From Cryphonectria parasitica EP155 (lineage: Eukaryota > Ascomycota > Sordariomycetes > Diaporthales > Cryphonectriaceae): a stretch of DNA of 64,000 bases. Position numbers and translations under genes: made by a program. Shown here piece by piece: positions 46,201 to 58,005 of the stretch. The notes under the pieces were generated by a model, which worked only from the letters and a program-made list of their open reading frames with translations, was not told the origin of the DNA and did not search any database. How positions within the stretch are numbered: position 1 is the stretch's first letter; each line of letters opens with the position of its first letter. The stretch is taken from contig NW_024468912.1 in assembly GCF_011745365.1 (NCBI RefSeq), positions 4,774,001 to 4,838,000 on the forward strand, given 5' to 3'.

Positions 46201-47019
46201 GTCAACAGCGAAGAAGGCAGCGCCGTGCTGCTCCATCTTGTAAGCCGCAGCATAAGGCTCGTTGACCCGGAGCAGGAGGACGATGTATTCGGATGGGTCG
46301 ACGTCCCAAGCCTCGAGGGTCTCGTCCGAGATGCCAAGCTTGCTCGCACGAACAGAAAGCGACAGCGTATGGGTACGGGCCTGGTCGTTGACACCATGCA
46401 GGATGCCCACCTTGACACCTGCACTGCGAGCCTGACGAAGATCCCTCTTGATCTTGGCAAGCGTGGCAGAGGACGTCTTGTGGCCATCGCCGTGGCCAGA
46501 AGAGTCACCTTGGGATACGTTCAGACCAAAGATGTCGTCGTCCTCGTACTCGTCGTCTTCCTCGGGCTCATAATAGACCTCTTCCTCATCGCTGCCGTCT
46601 TCCTCAGGGGTCTGGTCAGAGGCGCCCTCGACCTCGTCGTGGCAATCGCCCATGCTGGTGTCGCCATCTGCGTCGACCAGTTTCAGGGCGCGGGTCAGAC
46701 CACTCGAGACGTCGCGGAGCGAATCGAAGATGTTTTGGCCGAAGGTGTAGTTCTGAAGGTCACCAAGGGCTTTGACGAGCTCGGGAGGGGCATCTTCAGC
46801 ATCGGTAAAGAGAAGGAAGCTATGATCGTCGGGATATGCGTCGGGGTTCTGGGAGAGCAGACGGACGGGAAGAGGCTCGGACAGCTTGTCATGGACGAAC
46901 GTGAAAACAACCTCACCGTCAGAATCGCCACGCTCGACGCTATCGACGCCTGGGATTCCGTTCGTGCTCAGCCGAGTACGGACGGACCGTAAATCGGCAT
47001 TGAAACGCTTGAGAGACAT
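43218..47019 (-). CDS. PARP-type ADP-ribosyltransferase fused to a UBC (E2-like) domain
   Basis: Two exons, 43620-47019 and 43218-43489, with a 130-nt intron (GTACGT...AATAG); 1223 aa. The N-terminus (residues 1-125, MSLKRFNADLRSVRTRLSTN) may be an RWD/UBC-like fold, followed by an acidic stretch near 135-160 (YYEPEEDDEYEDDDIF). The PARP catalytic region is at about 750-920: AWHGSNLGSWHSILRHGLDF with the NAD-binding His, and GDGVYFSQQYATSMSY with the Tyr. The third triad residue is not clearly Glu, so mono-ADP-ribosylation is likelier than polymer synthesis. The C-terminal UBC domain (about 1040-1210) has RFGRDYPFSPPFVRVVRP and GGAICMELLT with the active-site Cys1144. The intron falls just before that Cys block. 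Such fusions are known in filamentous ascomycetes. Confidence 0.9.
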
Positions 47020-48667
47020 GGATCAAGCGGGTCTGGGGTCCTCCCTCTTGAGAGACGAGTACGAAGATTGCTAGGAGAATAGATTTTAGTCATTTCTCTA
47101 TTAATAGCCAAGGGAATGAAATATGTGATTCCAAACCTAGTAGAAACGTCGACGCTGCGGGTACATGGCTGACTGGCCAGTGCTGTTGATGTAGATCTGT
47201 ATGAAAGGGTATCTACTGACTACTGTCAGAAATGGGGATGGGGATGGTGTTGTTGTGGAGAGCGACAGTATCAACTCTTGTCTCATCCCTCTTGACACAT
47301 GGAATGTCAAGCTAGAGGCTCAAAGACTGATGCTTGGGATGGTGGGGAGACAAGGTGTAGACGCAAAAATACTGACTTTGGGGAAAGACAAGATTATGAA
47401 AGATTGACTCAAGGCTCCTGATGAGTGCCCAATCAACAACCTTTGAAGGGGACGTGTTCCCACCTGCAACGATACCAGGGACGGCCAGAAGATTGGATCA
47501 GGTCATATTTGGGGGAAGAAGAATGCACAGACGATAGACTGACAGCCTGACTAACCTTAAGTGTGGTGTTGTTGTCTATGAAAGTCGTGGCAGGTCAGAA
47601 TTGTGGCTTTTCGTCGTGGTCCTTCCCTGGTGGGGGTGGCGAGTATGGGTGCCTAGATGAGGTCTGCAAGCTCTCGGGTGGTTGGCTGTTGGGGAATGTT
47701 GTGATGGAACTTGAGAAGCCCGAGGATTTGTGCGAGGTATTTGGAAACAAAAGAAGGTAGTGGTGGTGACGACAAGAAAGAGGGAAAGGGAGAGAGTCAC
47801 CAGGGAATTTGTTGGTGTATGGAGGTGGGAGGAGGTTGGGGGTGTGCTCCAGGCTGCAGCTCCCTGCAACAGCTGGCACGTGGTTTTGCTGAGGCAGGCA
47901 AAGGTGCTGTACTACCAACAGTACTTACAAGTACCCAGTACCTCCTGTCACAAATCTTAGTCTTGCCCTGCGCCACAGTCTGGTAGAGTCCCAATTTCAT
48001 AGCACAGTGGCAGACAAAAAGCTCCAGCCATGGTATGTTTTCAGAAGCAAAGTGCATGCAAAAGGGCCGCCTAGCAGACAACATATTGACAGCCTATCTG
48101 GGATAACAGGTACTCCAGAGGTGCGAGGGCCCACCCTTGTTCGTGGTACAGTAAGTGGTTTCTAGAGTGGTACTGTGTGCTTCAAATTGGAATTGTAGGC
48201 CTGCACAGTGCTTTTTGCAAAAGTAAAGCAGGAAGAGAAGGAAAAGAACAGTAACCATAAAGTTATGTATAATCCAGAGGAAGAGAGTCGACAGCACTTT
48301 GCACATGCATACAATGCAACACAGACAACTAAACAACTGTCTATTTTACAAGCTTAAAGGCTCTAGAACATTTCGAGGGCCCCTGAGGTTTGCATGGGCC
48401 AGCTTTAAAGCTCTCCTGGCCCCACCACTTTAGGCCCCTGTCAGCGCTGCTTGAGCAGGGGTTGCCCCCACCAGAATCAACCCCTCCCCCGATGCCGCCA
48501 GCATCTCCACTGACGGAGGGGTCGGAGGGCAGAATTTCAAAACAACATACCATAACTTGTACCATAGTCAACACTTTCCTTCTTCTTTTCCACCCAAATC
48601 CCCCATCATTCCTCCTCCATATCAACCAACAACAAGAACAACAACGACACACATTAAATTGCTCAAC
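47020..48667. other. Divergent upstream region, PARP-UBC and dienelactone hydrolase genes
   Basis: About 1.6 kb with no convincing gene. It should hold both promoters. Short frames here lack protein character. Confidence 0.4.
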
Positions 48668-49826
48668 ATGCTCATCAAAGAGTTCCACGCAGATGTGATC
48701 ACAACCGTCAATGGGGTCGACAGCCCCATGAGGATCTTTGTCTACCACCCAACCATCCCTCAGTATCCAAGCGCGTATGTATATGTTTATGCCTTCATCA
48801 CCCCATACACGAGAGAACAGAGAGAGAACAAAGTCTTGGGCTGACTTCCCAACTCTTCCCCCCTGCTGCACAGCCGTTTCCCAGGCGTACTTCTCTTCTC
48901 AGAGATCTACCAGGTCACTGGCCCTGTTGCCCGTTTCGCCCGCCAGATCGCAGGTCAGGGCTACATTGTCGCCGCCCCCAGCTCCTACCATGACTTTACA
49001 GGTCCCGAGGCTCTGGCCTACGACGTGCCAGGGACAGACCAGGGCAACGAGTGGAAAGTGAAGAAGGTCTGTGTTTGCCCTCTCCCGTTCCCATCCCATG
49101 CTAGTGGGGAATTATTGCCTGATTTCTAACGGTTGAGAGAGAGAGAGAGAGGGGTCATACCCTCATTCTAGACTCTTGAATCCTACGACCAAGACTCGTA
49201 CAAGACTGTTGATTACCTCTTGAGCCTGCCCACCTGTACAGGGCGCATCGGGGCGACGGGCATGTGTTTGGGTGGGCATCTTGCCCTCAGAGCCGCTGTA
49301 AGTTTCTCCTCCCTCCGTCCTCAGTCTCACTCACTCTCTCATCATTACCACCAAAACTAACCTAAACCCCTGGTTGGTGGGAGCAAAAACTCAAAAGCTC
49401 GACCCTCGTATAGCAGCCACCGTCTGCTACTTTGCCACAGACGTCCACTCGCGCACCCTAGGCCCTCACACCAGCGCCAACTCCGATCCCACCCCACCTA
49501 CCCCGGACAGCGTCCACACCCTCGACCTCCTCCCCAAGCTCCGCGGCGAGGTCAGCATGATCTTTGGCATCCGCGATACCCACGTGCCCGACTCAGGCAG
49601 GGACCTCATCCGCGCCAAGATGCGCGACGCCGGCGTCGTCTTCAGCTGGCACGAGTTCGCCTGGGCCCAGCACGCTTTCATCCGTGACGAGCTGAGCAAG
49701 GGCCGCTATGACCCGGCCATCACCAAGGCGTGCTTCGAGGTCCTGCTTGAGCTGTTTGGGCGCGTGTTGAGGGTTGATCTGGGCGAGAGGGACGGGGCGC
49801 CGCAGACCCTGGAGCATGTCTGTTGA
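48668..49826 (+). CDS. Dienelactone hydrolase family protein
   Basis: Four exons, 48668-48774, 48874-49066, 49172-49297 and 49398-49826; 284 aa, closing in frame. The family are cytosolic alpha/beta hydrolases that open lactone rings, as in aromatic-compound breakdown. The triad can be seen: Cys132 in ATGMCLGGHLAL, Asp202 in FGIRDTHVP and His234 in AWAQHAF. RFPGVLLFSEIYQVTGPVAR matches the family's early strand with its conserved Glu. The exon 2 donor (AAG|GTCTGT) is weak but keeps the frame; intron 2 contains a GA-rich run. It is longer than bacterial dienelactone hydrolases (about 236 aa). The substrate cannot be deduced. Confidence 0.88.
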
Positions 49827-50470
49827 GAGACGGGTGAAGGGTAATGGTGGGCTTGACTACTACCATCGCTCACTCCATTCAGAGCTATCACTACCTACCT
49901 CATTCCGTTACCAATTATATGGAAAGCAAAATATTGAAATTGAAAATTTTGTTGTATCAGTTATACATGACTCTATCACTACTCTGAATAGGATATGTAT
50001 GTCCCATACTTGATTATCCTTTTTTTAGGCTGTGATGAGTATACCCCTTAATACTTCTTTCTTCCCAAGCCAAAGTGAACCAAACCCATGCAAGCAAGCA
50101 AATATGCTGCTCTAATATCTAGATCTACAATGCCACCTACTCCACCTTAAATGTCTTCCCATCTTTGGCTGCTTGATCCATTCTGAGGGAGGAGGGTGTC
50201 GTATCATCGAACCGATGACCCAATTACCCCCACACCTCCATGTACCGCCATTCCCGCCCCCCTTTCCCAATATGTACTGAAAACAGGTCTTAGGTCATTA
50301 TGGTATTCATCTGCCCCGTTCCCCCTCCCCCACAACCCATACCCAGATTACCCAATCCCTCCCTCATGCCCCCTTCCCCAGTCGTCATTCATAGGGTGAC
50401 GATGCCTTTAACAGAGAAAAAAAAAAAAAAAAAAAAAGATCGTGCTCTTCTTCGTTCTACCTTTCTTCTA
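49827..50470. other. Convergent 3' region with a 21-base A run
   Basis: 3' UTRs of facing genes. A run of 21 A lies at 50417-50437, about 33 nt past the stop of the channel gene, so it reads as U-rich in that transcript. No gene seen. Confidence 0.4.
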
Positions 50471-53400
50471 CTACCTGGTATACTGCTTTCTTGCTCCTTG
50501 TGTCGCGGCGTTCTCCTCGGCCTCACCCACCGCATCACTGACACTTCGACCGCGGGCGCGGGCGCCATGTGGGTGCTGCATTTGGGAGTGCGACTGTGCT
50601 GAGCTCGTCGGCGCCAGCCTGTCTGCGTTCCCACCCGCGGCAGCAGAAAGATAATCATGGCTTGCCACTGGCATGGGTGGTGCCGAGGACGACGACGACG
50701 GAGGGGCAGTCAGGTCCCGACCGCCAGCGCCACCGACAGCAGCAGTAGTACCGAACTGTGGCGCCTGTGCCGCACCGGGAGGGCTCTGGTATAGGCGGCC
50801 GCCCTGCACCTGGAAGGGGACGTAGCTCTCGCGGGCGGCCTCGGCGATCCTAGGGCTCGGCACGTAAGGCGACCCGCGGGTGCTGGTCGCTCGCAGGGAA
50901 CCGCCGTCATTGCTGTTGTCGTGTTGGCTCACGACATCGTACGAAAACTGCCTGGAGCTCAAGCCGGTGATGGTATTGCCCTCGCTGTCATGCTGGGTGA
51001 CCGAGAAGCCCGGCTGACCTTCGCCCAGCGGTGCGGTGGGCAAGGTCTCGCCAGCCTTCCTGCGGCCGGTAGTCGAGTTACGCTGCAGGTCCTGTTGGAG
51101 GTCCTGGCGGATCTCCTCGATGTTCGCGTCACGCTGACGCTCGGCGGAGGCGTCGCGCGAGTTGAGAGTCGGCGAGCCACGGTTGCTGTTGCCGCTGTTG
51201 CCGTTGCCGCGGTCTCTGTCAGTCACGTTACTCCGGTTGTAACCATAGTCCGAGTCCAGACCCATGAGCACGGGGCGCGCGTTGAGCTCGGCCACCGCCT
51301 GCCGCTCGCTGAGGTGCTGCACCTGTCCCGTGCTGCCATTCGTGGAGCTCGTGTCGCTGCGCTTCATTTTCTTAGACGTGGAGGTCGAGTGTTTCATGAG
51401 GGGTACCATCCTCGCAGAGTCCGCCGTCAGGGCAAATTTCTCACGAGCGTCGCTGGCGAAGCCGTCGTCCACAGTAACAGAGTATGCAGGGTTGTCAGAG
51501 CTACCCAGCGTAGCACCACCACCGCCGGGGCCGTAGATCGGCACCTTCTTGAGGGCGAGGGCGAGGGCGCACATGAACTTGGAGCGGCGGGTGGCGCGGA
51601 CGGACTCGTTGTGCCAATTAGACTTGTGCTTGATGGCAATGCTGAGGGTAAGCTTGTCCAGGTCGTTGACGGCGCCGATGCCGATGACCAGGTCCTGCTG
51701 GAAGTCGCGGCTGTTGTCGGCGTGACGAACGAACTTCTCCATCTCGAGGCGGAGGAGCTCCACGTCCTCGAACGAGGTGTCGAACGAGATGTTGACCTCA
51801 ATGGCCTCCTTCATGGCCTTGGACCGCGAGAGGTTGTCGATCGGGAGGTTGTTGAGGATGATGTTGGGGGTCTGTGTCACCTGCATCGACTTGAGGTCGG
51901 TAAAGATCGTGTAGAGGAGCGAGATCTTCTCCACGATGAGGCTTTCACCGTTGATGTTGACACGGTCCTGTTCATTTTCAAAAACCTTGTTAGTAAAGAA
52001 CTCTTTTTCTTTCTTTCTTGGTACATGGATGATTATCAATGTTCAACTTACGCCCACGTCATATGGATGCTTGACAAAGAGGAAGATGATGGAGCCGAGG
52101 AACTCCTGGCAGGTGGTGGAGATAGCAAAGGACAGCGAGATCAGGGCTGTTCCGGCACTGGAGAGCGTGCTCACGAAGCTGCTCTGGAAGAAGGAGAGGA
52201 AGATGATGACAACGATCATCAGGACGATGAACAAGAGGATCGAGTCCAGAACGCTCAAGGCCTGGCCGATATCCTTCATGCTGTTGGTAATGGCCTTCCT
52301 CTCCTTGCCAATCTCCACAACCTTGCGGACCATCTCGTCCAGGCTGATGTCGCCGTTCTCGTCGGCGTCGACGGCCTCGAAACACTCCTCAGCTTCCTCG
52401 CGGTGGCCAGGCCCCAGCACCTCGACCACGTCCTCGACATAGAGAGCGTCCTTGCCCTCGACAACAAAGGACATCCAGATGCGGCGGGCCAGGGCCTCGG
52501 AGCTCCTGACCTTCTCGAGGGCCTCAATCACAACAGAATGGGCAGAGTTGGGGTTGAAGACCTGCTTGCCAGTGATCTCGGAGGCGATGTTGCCAAAGAC
52601 GGAGGTGATCTTGCCGCCGACGCGGCCCGCGCCGGCAACCAGGTTCATGGGGTTGATGGGGGTGACAGAGCCCGACTTCTTGTGGCCTCTGCGGCGGCGC
52701 TTCTTGTTGCCGACGAGCATGGCCTCGATGCTATCGTTGATGACATAGTCCTCTTCGGCAAACTCCTCGCAGTACATGGGAAACAGGGTCCTGGAGGCGT
52801 CGAACATGAGGCCCAGCAGGAAGATCTCGCGCTTGGATTCCCGGATGCGGTTGGCAAAGGAGCGCTGGTGGTACGAGATGCTGATGAGCTGGATGATGAA
52901 CTTCTCGCCCAGGAGGACGCACGACGACACCCAGAGCGAGCCCAGGATGCGCACGATGACGTAGACCCACTGGTACGTGTCGTCTTGGAACTTGTACTTG
53001 AAGAGGAGCCACGAGGCCAGAGCCCACAGCAGCAGCGAGATGGGCATCTCGAGATTCCGGATGACAGTGGCGTACTTGCGAGTGCCCGAGGAGACGACGC
53101 CGCAGAAAAACATAAAGACGGCCGGGAGCAGGCGTGCGACGATCTTGCCGCCCCACAGGGACAGCCACGAGACCTCGATCCAGAGGAAAAGATAGAATAG
53201 CTTGGGAGCGCCCTGGCCAGAGCCGCCGACGTGGAGGTCGTTGATGTGACCAGTGATGGGGATGACAATGAGCGGCACAGCCAACAACAGTGCGACAGGG
53301 GCGACGTAGACCAGGTAGCGGGTGATGGCGGAAAAGTTGACAATCTTGTTGTAGAGGCGGCCCATGGCGTTTAGGCCCGTCTCGTCGCCCCAGGTGCCCT

Positions 53401-53668
53401 TCCTGCCCTCATCGCCGAGCGCCCTCACGGCCTTTCTCCTACCAATGACCCCTTCGTCGCCGGCGCCATCCTTCTCGTTTTTGGACTTGCGATGAAACAG
53501 CCCTCCCTTCTTCTCCGACGCGGTGTTGCTCGCGATGGTGGACATGTTGGACATGTCGCCAATAGATTGGTTCTGCCTCCTGGCGCCGACAGAGCCGCTG
53601 GTTGGGACCTGGGTGAGTGGTATGTCGGCGTCCCCACTGGAGCGGCCGTTGATGGGAAGAAAACCCAT
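50471..53668 (-). CDS. Mechanosensitive (MscS-type) channel with an EF-hand, Msy1/Msy2-like
   Basis: Two exons, 52052-53668 and 50471-51967, with an 84-nt phase-0 intron; 1037 aa. I chose the ATG at 53668 (MGFLPINGRSS), since the frame upstream has only a TTG. Fungal Msy proteins sit in the ER or cell membrane and regulate calcium and volume after hypo-osmotic shock. Residues about 115-290 hold several membrane segments, e.g. YLVYVAPVALLLAVPLIVIP. Near 433-445, DADENGDISLDEM is an EF-hand loop. Next come LLFIVLMIVVIIFLSFF, then pore-lining LISLSFAISTTCQEFLGSII, and the MscS beta domain PYDVGDRVNINGESLIVEKI. The last 300 residues are polar and Ser/Asn/Gln-rich, probably a cytoplasmic regulatory tail. 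Confidence 0.92.
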
Positions 53669-56600
53669 CGTGCTATTAGAGAGGGAGGACAACTCTGAGA
53701 GCGGGGGGGGGCCTGGTCACGCAATCCAACCTCTCTCTCTCCCTTGGCGTGTAGGTTTCAAGGATTGTGTCCCTCTGGAACCTGTCTCAGGCGCGTCTTG
53801 GAATATGCCCCGGCGGACTAAAGATATAGATGAGATGAACGTGTTCGGGTTCAGGTCCTAAAAAGAAAAAAGTTTCTCAAGACATCCGAATTTCTCGAGA
53901 ATGGGTTGGACCAAGAATTTGAAGGGCCTGGTCTAAATCGGCCGAGCTGCACTGACTCAATCTGTGACAAGGCTGGACGGGGAACCCAAAAAGAAAGAAA
54001 AAGACCCAGGGGTTGTGGTGGGTCCCAATTAAGAACTGCGCCTTGTTTTCCCACGAGCCTGTTGTGGAGACGGATGGATGAGGGGTGTGAAGTGTCGTTC
54101 TCTTATGAAGGTAACGGTAACAGTAATGTAGAACGGTAACGACAGCGTTGCCGACGAAAGGGTGGTGTAATATTGCGCGTTCCAGGCTAGATCAAGCAGC
54201 GCCTGTGTTGATGTGTACAATGAAAGTACTTTGTGTATGTGTGTGTGTGTGTGTGTCTATGCCGTGGATAGACAGGCGGATGATCCCAGGGGGGAAAGGG
54301 AAACGTTGACGTTTATGTTTGCGTTTACTGATGGCGTGTCGAAACCCCCAATGAAAAACAAATGGAAGGCAACGCGGCTTAATTGTTGCTGGTGATGCTG
54401 CTTTCTCTCTCTTAGAAGCCACGAAGCTCGAAGAACGAGGGTGAGTGGTTCAAGACTCCCAAAAAAACAAGGCGTGCTGCAGGTGTGATGTAATACCTGT
54501 TTTTACGCGAGGAGGAAGAAGAAGCGAGAGAGCTGTAGATGATCGACAAGACACTTGATCCAACCCAATGGCAATGTCTGCAAGCTGGTCGCTTCAAGCG
54601 GAATGAAATGTGGACAAGAAACAAAATAGATCAGGTCGAAAGAGGTCCACAACAGCAAAACGAGCGATTTGGAGGAGGTGAGGAGGAGGAGGTGGTGGTG
54701 ATGAATGGAGGTGGAGGTGGAGGGCAGGAGTAGAAGAAGGTGGGGGGAGGGCCAAGAAGAATGAAGGTAGAAAGCAGTGCTCAATCAGTGGACTGTGCGC
54801 GTTGACCTGTGCCTGGAAATGTGGCACAGTGCCCTGTATTTTTTTTGTTTTTAGTGTGGGTGAGATTGCCGAGATGGTTCGTCCGGGATGGTTTATCGAG
54901 ATCCCAGATTCCTTTAATTCTTTCTTTGGAGCAGAGCTCAGGTCAGGTCAGCACGGGTCACCAATTGTGGTCACCACTGCTTCCCTTCACTATCAAAAAT
55001 AGAGAAGAAGGTGATAAAAATTACTATGAAGTAAATGTAACAAAAAAAAAAGCAGGGGAAAAAATCAGAAGAAAAAAAGAGCAGAGAAACAGGTGGCCAA
55101 GTAACGTCACTGATCCCCACCCACACACGCAAACACACACGTCTTCATCCATTCTTCCCGTACTAAGTTGGGGTGGTAGCCCTGGCGGGTTGCTAGAGAG
55201 TTTAGTTCAGGGGTGGAGAGAAGGAGAAGGCCGCGCGCGAAGGGTGGCTACTGCAGGGGTCCAACCTGTTCCCCCTTCCCTTCTGACTGCAGAGTTTCCC
55301 GCCCCTCCTACCCTGCCATATTAGCACTGAACACCCTCTAAACTTCACAACCACCAGCCAGAACAGGCTTAGTGTTCAGTCCATGTCCATGTTTCAACAA
55401 GCTGCTAGGTCCCTGAAACTTGGCAGCTCCTCTGCAGCTTATTGGGCCTGCATTGTAATCACCAGTAAGGAGGGGGGAGGGCAGTGGGAAGCATCACCAT
55501 CAAATCAGCTTCAGGGCTTCCTCCTTCTCTCTCTTCTAACGCCCCCTTTGGCAAGGTGCCAACAGCTTCAATCCAGGCTATACATTATTCATAGTCCACT
55601 GTCTCCATTTGGCCGCATATACTTTGACCTCGACAAAAAAAACAGATGGACAAACGGAGACTTCTGAGACAGATCCAGTAGATCCTACCACAGCACAGTA
55701 TGCACTCGCTTCTTTTGCTCAACTCCTCCTACTCCTCCTTCTTCGCCATCCTCCTTTTGGATCCTGCATTCATTCATTCATTTATCCACAGGGTTTTTTC
55801 CTCTCCCATCTTGTCAGTTTCCCTGTCTTTTCTTTCTGCTTCTCTTTGTCCCTTACCTTTTTTTTTTTTTTTTACCAAAAAAAAATTCTTAGCATCTTCC
55901 TGATTCGGCCGAGCAGGCTAATTTTGGGACCTTGGTCGCGGCGGGCCCCACCAGCCCAGGCCTTAGCTGAAGAGACCCGCTGTTCGTCATGCGGCGCAGC
56001 TCAATCGCTCCCCCGGGAGGCAACTCAGAACCTTATTATTCAGAATAAATACGACATTTTGCTACCACAATACAGTACGTCGGTCCTCGGCTGGGGCATG
56101 GCGAATGAACCGCAACAACGAAGCCGTGACACATTCAGTTGTCTAGTCTAGGTAGAATTTTTACACACGTTTACACTAACTTTTCATTAAAAAATAATCG
56201 CACAACATCGCTTAGTTCGCTCGACACCGCCCTTAACCGAACATCGTGATCGTCACGTGTCCCCTCTTTCTTTGTGTTAGTGTTTGTTATTAATACGATC
56301 CGGTGACGCAACCGAGAGTAGTTATAGACGAGACAGGCGAACGGGAAAAGAGAGAGGCCGTGAGACGGAAAGCGACAAGGCAGAGAGAAAGGTGGCGTGG
56401 GGTTCAAGGTGTCCACCCAGCGAACCCGATCAAGTGGTTCAGCTGCATATCATGTCAAGGAAAAAGTTGCGGGCCTCCCTCTGCTCCCCAGCTGCATGTG
56501 GAGAATTGGGATCGCACGGTGCCAAGGTCATGACAGCAGATCATACGTGCCCTACTTTGTGATCATACTGTTTGGTGCCATTCGAATCTGTAGATCATCA

Positions 56601-58005
56601 ACTTTAATCAGCCCTGAGAGAGAAAAGGCAACCAAGAGCAATGCCATTCATGGCTTAGCGATCAGAAGAAGAGAAGAGAGAAATGGAAAAGAAAGAGGGA
56701 AAGAAAAAAAAGATTCGGTCGCATTAGCTGATCTGAGCTGAGAAAACGAGGCAAGATGCCAGGACCCTCTCGTGCCTCTCCACACAGGATCAACGATCAG
56801 CAAACCATCACCGAGAATGCAACGGTAGATCGTGATATTCCTCGGGTATTTCTTTATCGTCCACTTACCCACCATCCGAATTCACGTGAAAATCGCTCGC
56901 TCTCAAAGAACAGCGACGACAAACTTGACGATCCCCGAGGCGCCCGGCTGTCTGCACCTATTTGTGCTGTAACTAACTAACTGTACCCAATTTCAACTCA
57001 TGTACTAATCAGTATGGCGTCCACGGGGTCCGCAGCTCAAAATCTCACCGCCTTCAGTTTTATCAGGATCAGCAGTTTCAACAGAGACCAAAGGCCACAC
57101 GCAAGCAAAGGGGGCCGTTGAGACCTAAGCTCTCACGGGGTTGGCGCCTGCGGGAGGAACAAAGTTTGTGGCGTCTGCTAAAGGGCAGCGGCGAGTCCCC
57201 CGACAAGCCGTTCGGTTTCAACGGGAGGGCTAAGCTTGTGACAAGACACCCACCCTCGAACCACTCACACACCCCCCTTTTTCGTGGTGGCGTGCAGATG
57301 TTCATTTCGTGTAATAGGAGGGACAGGGTGGTGTGCACTCTACTATAGTACAGTGCATGATAATAATCAAGAGGATTGGGATGAAGCTACTCTGCCTTGC
57401 GTCAGAGGCTTGATTGGTGGTTTAACAGTAATTGTTAAGCATGGCGCAACCGTCCAATCAATTAGCAAGGGCTGCCGTGAGGATGTATTATGATGACGGT
57501 GGTGGAGAACCTACCGCCTCTGTCTAGTCGACGCCAAAGCCCCTGTCGCGTCAAAGATTGCAATGCTCATACACGTCTTTCAATGTTCTCGCGTTGAGAC
57601 AACTTGCAGAACTTGCATGTGATCACGCAGTCTATACTCAGGCTGGCACAATTGTATGGTCTGTGAATCAATGTATCGATGCTACAGGATAGTTCACTTT
57701 TCAAACCATTGGTAAATTCAATTGCAATTACCTTCTCTACTAATGTGGTTTCCAGCTCGTCTCATGGTCGGGATTTTGGAAGTGAAGTGTCGACTACAAG
57801 ACTTATTCTTATTCTTCTATTCCTTTGCTGAGGCGCCGTCCAACAGAGAATAAAGTAAAGTTCACATATAGTCTACTTTGATACTTATTCCAGACGGCGT
57901 CTCTCATCCACCCTTTCCAAGCAGAATCAAAAATGTTCTCTGGAGCGTGACCAAGCCGATAACTATCATCGTCTCCAGCTTCCATGCAATATCCCTTGTT
58001 CATAC
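53669..58005. other. Gene-free region of 4.3 kb
   Basis: No open frame with recognisable protein character. The 5' region of the channel gene lies at the left end, with a G9 run at 53703-53711. It holds a GT microsatellite (54239-54256), A/T homopolymers, GGT/GAG-rich purine stretches (54650-54730) and a pyrimidine-rich block (55690-55880). There may be noncoding transcripts or decayed repeats. Confidence 0.4.
54239..54256. repeat. GT dinucleotide microsatellite
   Basis: About nine GT units, preceded by TTTGTGTAT. Confidence 0.9.

Noticed and set aside
45916..46992. 358-codon open frame on the plus strand
   Set aside because: Antisense to the PARP-UBC exon; composition is that of a reverse-strand shadow.
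48341..48871. 176-codon open frame on the minus strand
   Set aside because: Overlaps exon 1 of the dienelactone hydrolase gene in antisense and has no domain.
50921..53200. 759-codon open frame on the plus strand
   Set aside because: It is antisense to both exons of the MscS channel gene, spans its intron, and has Val/Asp/Leu-rich composition typical of the reverse strand of GC-biased codons. No domain.
56660..56675. 16-mer GATCAGAAGAAGAGAA shared with 4059-4074 next to SINE copy 2
   Set aside because: Both lie in purine-rich low-complexity DNA and the similarity does not extend into the SINE body.
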